Assembly: GCA_016283605.1 (NCBI GenBank)
Contig: JAEENF010000132.1
Location: 1-14,477, forward strand
Reading direction: 5' to 3'
Length of the DNA: 14,477 bases
Source of the DNA: Prevotella sp.
GTDB taxonomy: Bacteria > Bacteroidota > Bacteroidia > Bacteroidales > Bacteroidaceae
The notes below the pieces were generated by a model. It was not told the DNA's origin and did no database searches. It saw only the letters and a program-made list of their open reading frames with translations. Position 1 is the first letter of the stretch. Every line of letters starts with the position of its first letter. Below are positions 14,275 to 14,477 of this stretch, one piece after another. Both the position numbers and the translations under genes were made by a program.

Positions 14275-14305
14275 TGCACAAAATTGCACAAATGTGCATC
14301 TTTTT
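14273..14305 (+). terminator. Hairpin terminator of the PgpH-like gene
   Basis: GATGCACA (14273-14280) pairs perfectly with TGTGCATC (14293-14300) and is followed at once by TTTTT (14301-14305), a Rho-independent layout with a 12-nt loop starting inside the stop codon. A second, interleaved stem (14281-14292 with 14303-14314) competes with or knots into it. Confidence 0.65.
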
Positions 14306-14314
14306 GTGCAATTT
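14281..14314 (+). other. Second interleaved inverted repeat (12 bp)
   Basis: AAATTGCACAAA (14281-14292) and TTTGTGCAATTT (14303-14314) are perfect reverse complements. The first arm is exactly the loop of the terminator hairpin, and the loop of this stem is the terminator's second arm plus TT, giving an A-B-A'-B' order. Confidence 0.7.
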
Positions 14315-14328
14315 CCGTTAAACTTCGT

Positions 14329-14336
14329 TAACTTTG
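14329..14336 (+). promoter_or_regulatory. Upstream candidate -7 box for the gene at 14407
   Basis: TAACTTTG fits TAnnTTTG. A TTTG lies at 14303-14306, 22 nt upstream, slightly longer than usual and inside the interleaved hairpin. It may be a second start for the exported-protein gene, or chance. Confidence 0.4.
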
Positions 14337-14370
14337 TGTGCGCAAACATCAAAGTTCTAAACATTTCGTA

Positions 14371-14378
14371 TACCTTTG
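14371..14378 (+). promoter_or_regulatory. -7 box for the gene at 14407
   Basis: TACCTTTG followed by GCAG lies 28 nt before the ATG at 14407. The -33 element is unclear. Confidence 0.65.
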
Positions 14379-14406
14379 CAGCCGTTTTTTAAAGATTGTT
14401 AAGGAT

Positions 14407-14477
14407 ATGAACAAAATTAGTGCATTTGTCGCCAGCGTGATGTTGGCCACAACGACAACCGCCACAGCAGGTGGCAT
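14407..14477 (+). CDS. Start of an exported protein gene (partial)
   Basis: Only 23 full codons are inside the window. ATG 14407 opens MNKISAFVASVMLATTTTATAGG, a short basic start, a hydrophobic core and an Ala-rich end with a likely signal peptidase site near ATA-GG. This marks a secreted or periplasmic protein. The ATG follows AAGGAT directly, too close to act as a Shine-Dalgarno. A TACCTTTG promoter box upstream and the terminator after the preceding gene show it is a separate transcription unit. No function can be assigned from the visible part. Confidence 0.7.
   Translation, partial: MNKISAFVASVMLATTTTATAGG

Overview
The window looks like chromosomal DNA of a Bacteroidales bacterium, most likely Prevotella or a close relative. 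Three things point there: the recurring promoter element TAnnTTTG (usually TATCTTTG, TACCTTTG or TAACTTTG) a short way upstream of start codons; the near-absence of Shine-Dalgarno sequences; and the gene order rpsU - tyrosine recombinase - hpf - tRNA-Thr/Tyr/Gly/Thr, which in this order normally leads on to tuf and the secE/nusG/rplK cluster. Genus is an inference; no rRNA gene is present.

Layout. Bases 1-337 hold four minus-strand tRNA genes (the last cut by the window edge) behind a well-formed promoter at 392-422. Bases 440-1917 are the minus-strand cluster rpsU (bS21), a XerC/D-type recombinase and hpf (ribosome hibernation factor). Bases 1918-2462 hold no convincing gene but carry structured repeats: three plus two units on a 22-bp period and a perfect 21-bp inverted repeat. 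Bases 2463-2981 are a small membrane-protein gene broken by two compensating frameshifts. Bases 2971-4794 (minus) encode a three-domain Xaa-Pro aminopeptidase. Bases 4950-7414 (plus) form a tight operon: malate dehydrogenase, gamma-class carbonic anhydrase and a BASS-type membrane transporter. It ends at a hairpin shared with a convergent, secreted FMN-binding protein (7444-7827, minus). Bases 7964-9391 (plus) encode an exported 5'-nucleotidase, which overlaps tail-to-tail by 47 bp with waaA (Kdo transferase). WaaA is the second gene of a gltX-waaA minus-strand operon. Divergent from gltX is a 7TM-HD phosphodiesterase of the PgpH type (12223-14274), then an interleaved hairpin region and the first codons of an exported protein at the right edge.

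Most genes are core housekeeping: translation and ribosome hibernation, central carbon metabolism, lipid A-Kdo assembly and cyclic-dinucleotide turnover. I did not find an obvious new multi-gene system. The points most worth a second look are regulatory or structural: a perfect Shine-Dalgarno only at hpf, downstream of the bS21 gene; the repeat-rich 2.1-2.4 kb region; a three-unit AATCTGTG repeat between the promoters of two separate divergent gene pairs; the interleaved ABA'B' inverted repeats after the PgpH gene; and the mdh/carbonic anhydrase/transporter coupling.
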